From the NCBI GenBank assembly GCA_946481465.1, contig CAMLOC010000262.1, positions 1 to 5,897 on the forward strand: DNA of 5,897 nt, written 5' to 3'. Made by a program: the position numbers and the translations under genes. Origin of the DNA: an uncultured Shinella sp. Lineage in GTDB: Bacteria; Pseudomonadota; Alphaproteobacteria; Rhizobiales; Rhizobiaceae. Numbering within the stretch: position 1 is the stretch's first letter; each line of letters opens with the position of its first letter. A model generated the notes under the pieces. The model did no database searches. It saw nothing but the letters and a program-made list of their open reading frames with translations, and had not been told where the DNA came from. Shown here one piece after another: positions 5,714-5,897 of this stretch.

Positions 5714-5897
5714 GTGAGTGCAGCAACCGCAGGCGAGAACGAGGGCGCAGGCCCCTTCGAGGTGACGCACCGGCTGGTGCTGGCGATTGCCATTCCCATG
5801 ACGCTCGGCTTCCTCACGACGCCGCTGATCGGGCTGACCGATACGGCGGTCGCCGGCCGGCTCGGTTCGGCAGACGCACTGGCGGGCCTTGCCATCG
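5714..5897 (+). CDS. MATE family efflux transporter (DinF-like), N-terminal part only
   Basis: The 61 visible codons start at a GTG preceded by purine-rich AGGGGAGGGG and CAGGA sequence. A short hydrophilic N-terminus (about 18 residues) leads into THRLVLAIAIPMTLGF and then TTPLIGLTDTAVAGRLGS, which is the first membrane helix and the loop signature of MATE antiporters of the DinF branch (the P-L-x-x-L-x-D-T-A-V-x-G-R-x-G pattern). Such proteins export cationic or other small molecules using Na+ or H+ gradients; the substrate here cannot be told. About 380 residues lie beyond the window. The gene follows the CAP lipoprotein by 28 bases on the same strand with no terminator between, so it probably belongs to the same transcript. 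An internal Met within the first helix is an unlikely start. Confidence 0.88.
   Translation, partial: MSAATAGENEGAGPFEVTHRLVLAIAIPMTLGFLTTPLIGLTDTAVAGRLGSADALAGLAI

Noticed and set aside
5182..5895. Minus-strand 237-codon frame opposite the CAP and MATE genes
   Set aside because: Antisense shadow of two recognised plus-strand genes, low complexity, no domain.

Overview
The window looks like ordinary chromosomal DNA from a GC-rich alphaproteobacterium, most likely Hyphomicrobiales/Rhizobiaceae (a Rhizobium, Ensifer, Shinella or Agrobacterium relative). The grounds are the high G+C with strong G/C third-position bias, a DUF6460-type small membrane protein (a family I associate with this order), and proteins that resemble rhizobial versions of PdeM, Lhr-Core, YitT and MATE transporters. 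The assignment rests on recognition, not on a database search.

Layout: four genes run on the minus strand and three on the plus strand, diverging from one intergenic region at 4784-4927. Read outward on the minus strand they are a TPR-methyltransferase (4783-3842), a YitT-family membrane protein (3776-3141), an Lhr-Core type DEXH helicase (3085-560) and the endonuclease PdeM (530-1, C-terminus cut by the window edge). On the plus strand they are a DUF6460 small membrane protein (4928-5194), a CAP/SCP-domain lipoprotein (5197-5685) and the start of a MATE-family exporter (5714 onward, cut by the window edge). Coding density is very high and no gap exceeds 144 bases. I see no RNA gene, mobile element, CRISPR array or integration scar.

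How the genes work together: helicase and PdeM form the clearest functional pair. They are two of the four members of the bacterial 'ligase-associated DNA damage response' set (ATP-dependent ligase, beta-CASP exonuclease, Lhr-Core helicase, MPE/PdeM nuclease). Ligase and exonuclease are not on the upstream side here; they may lie beyond the left edge or elsewhere. The methyltransferase and YitT protein share the strand but no obvious pathway with the repair pair. On the right, a small membrane protein, a surface lipoprotein and an exporter form a tight, probably co-transcribed cell-envelope cluster of unknown joint role.

The most interesting non-coding signal is at the divergent junction. A 12-base perfect palindrome is nested between two 7-base inverted arms, and each arm can serve as the -35 element of one of two back-to-back promoters. 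I found no convincing previously undescribed multi-gene system.
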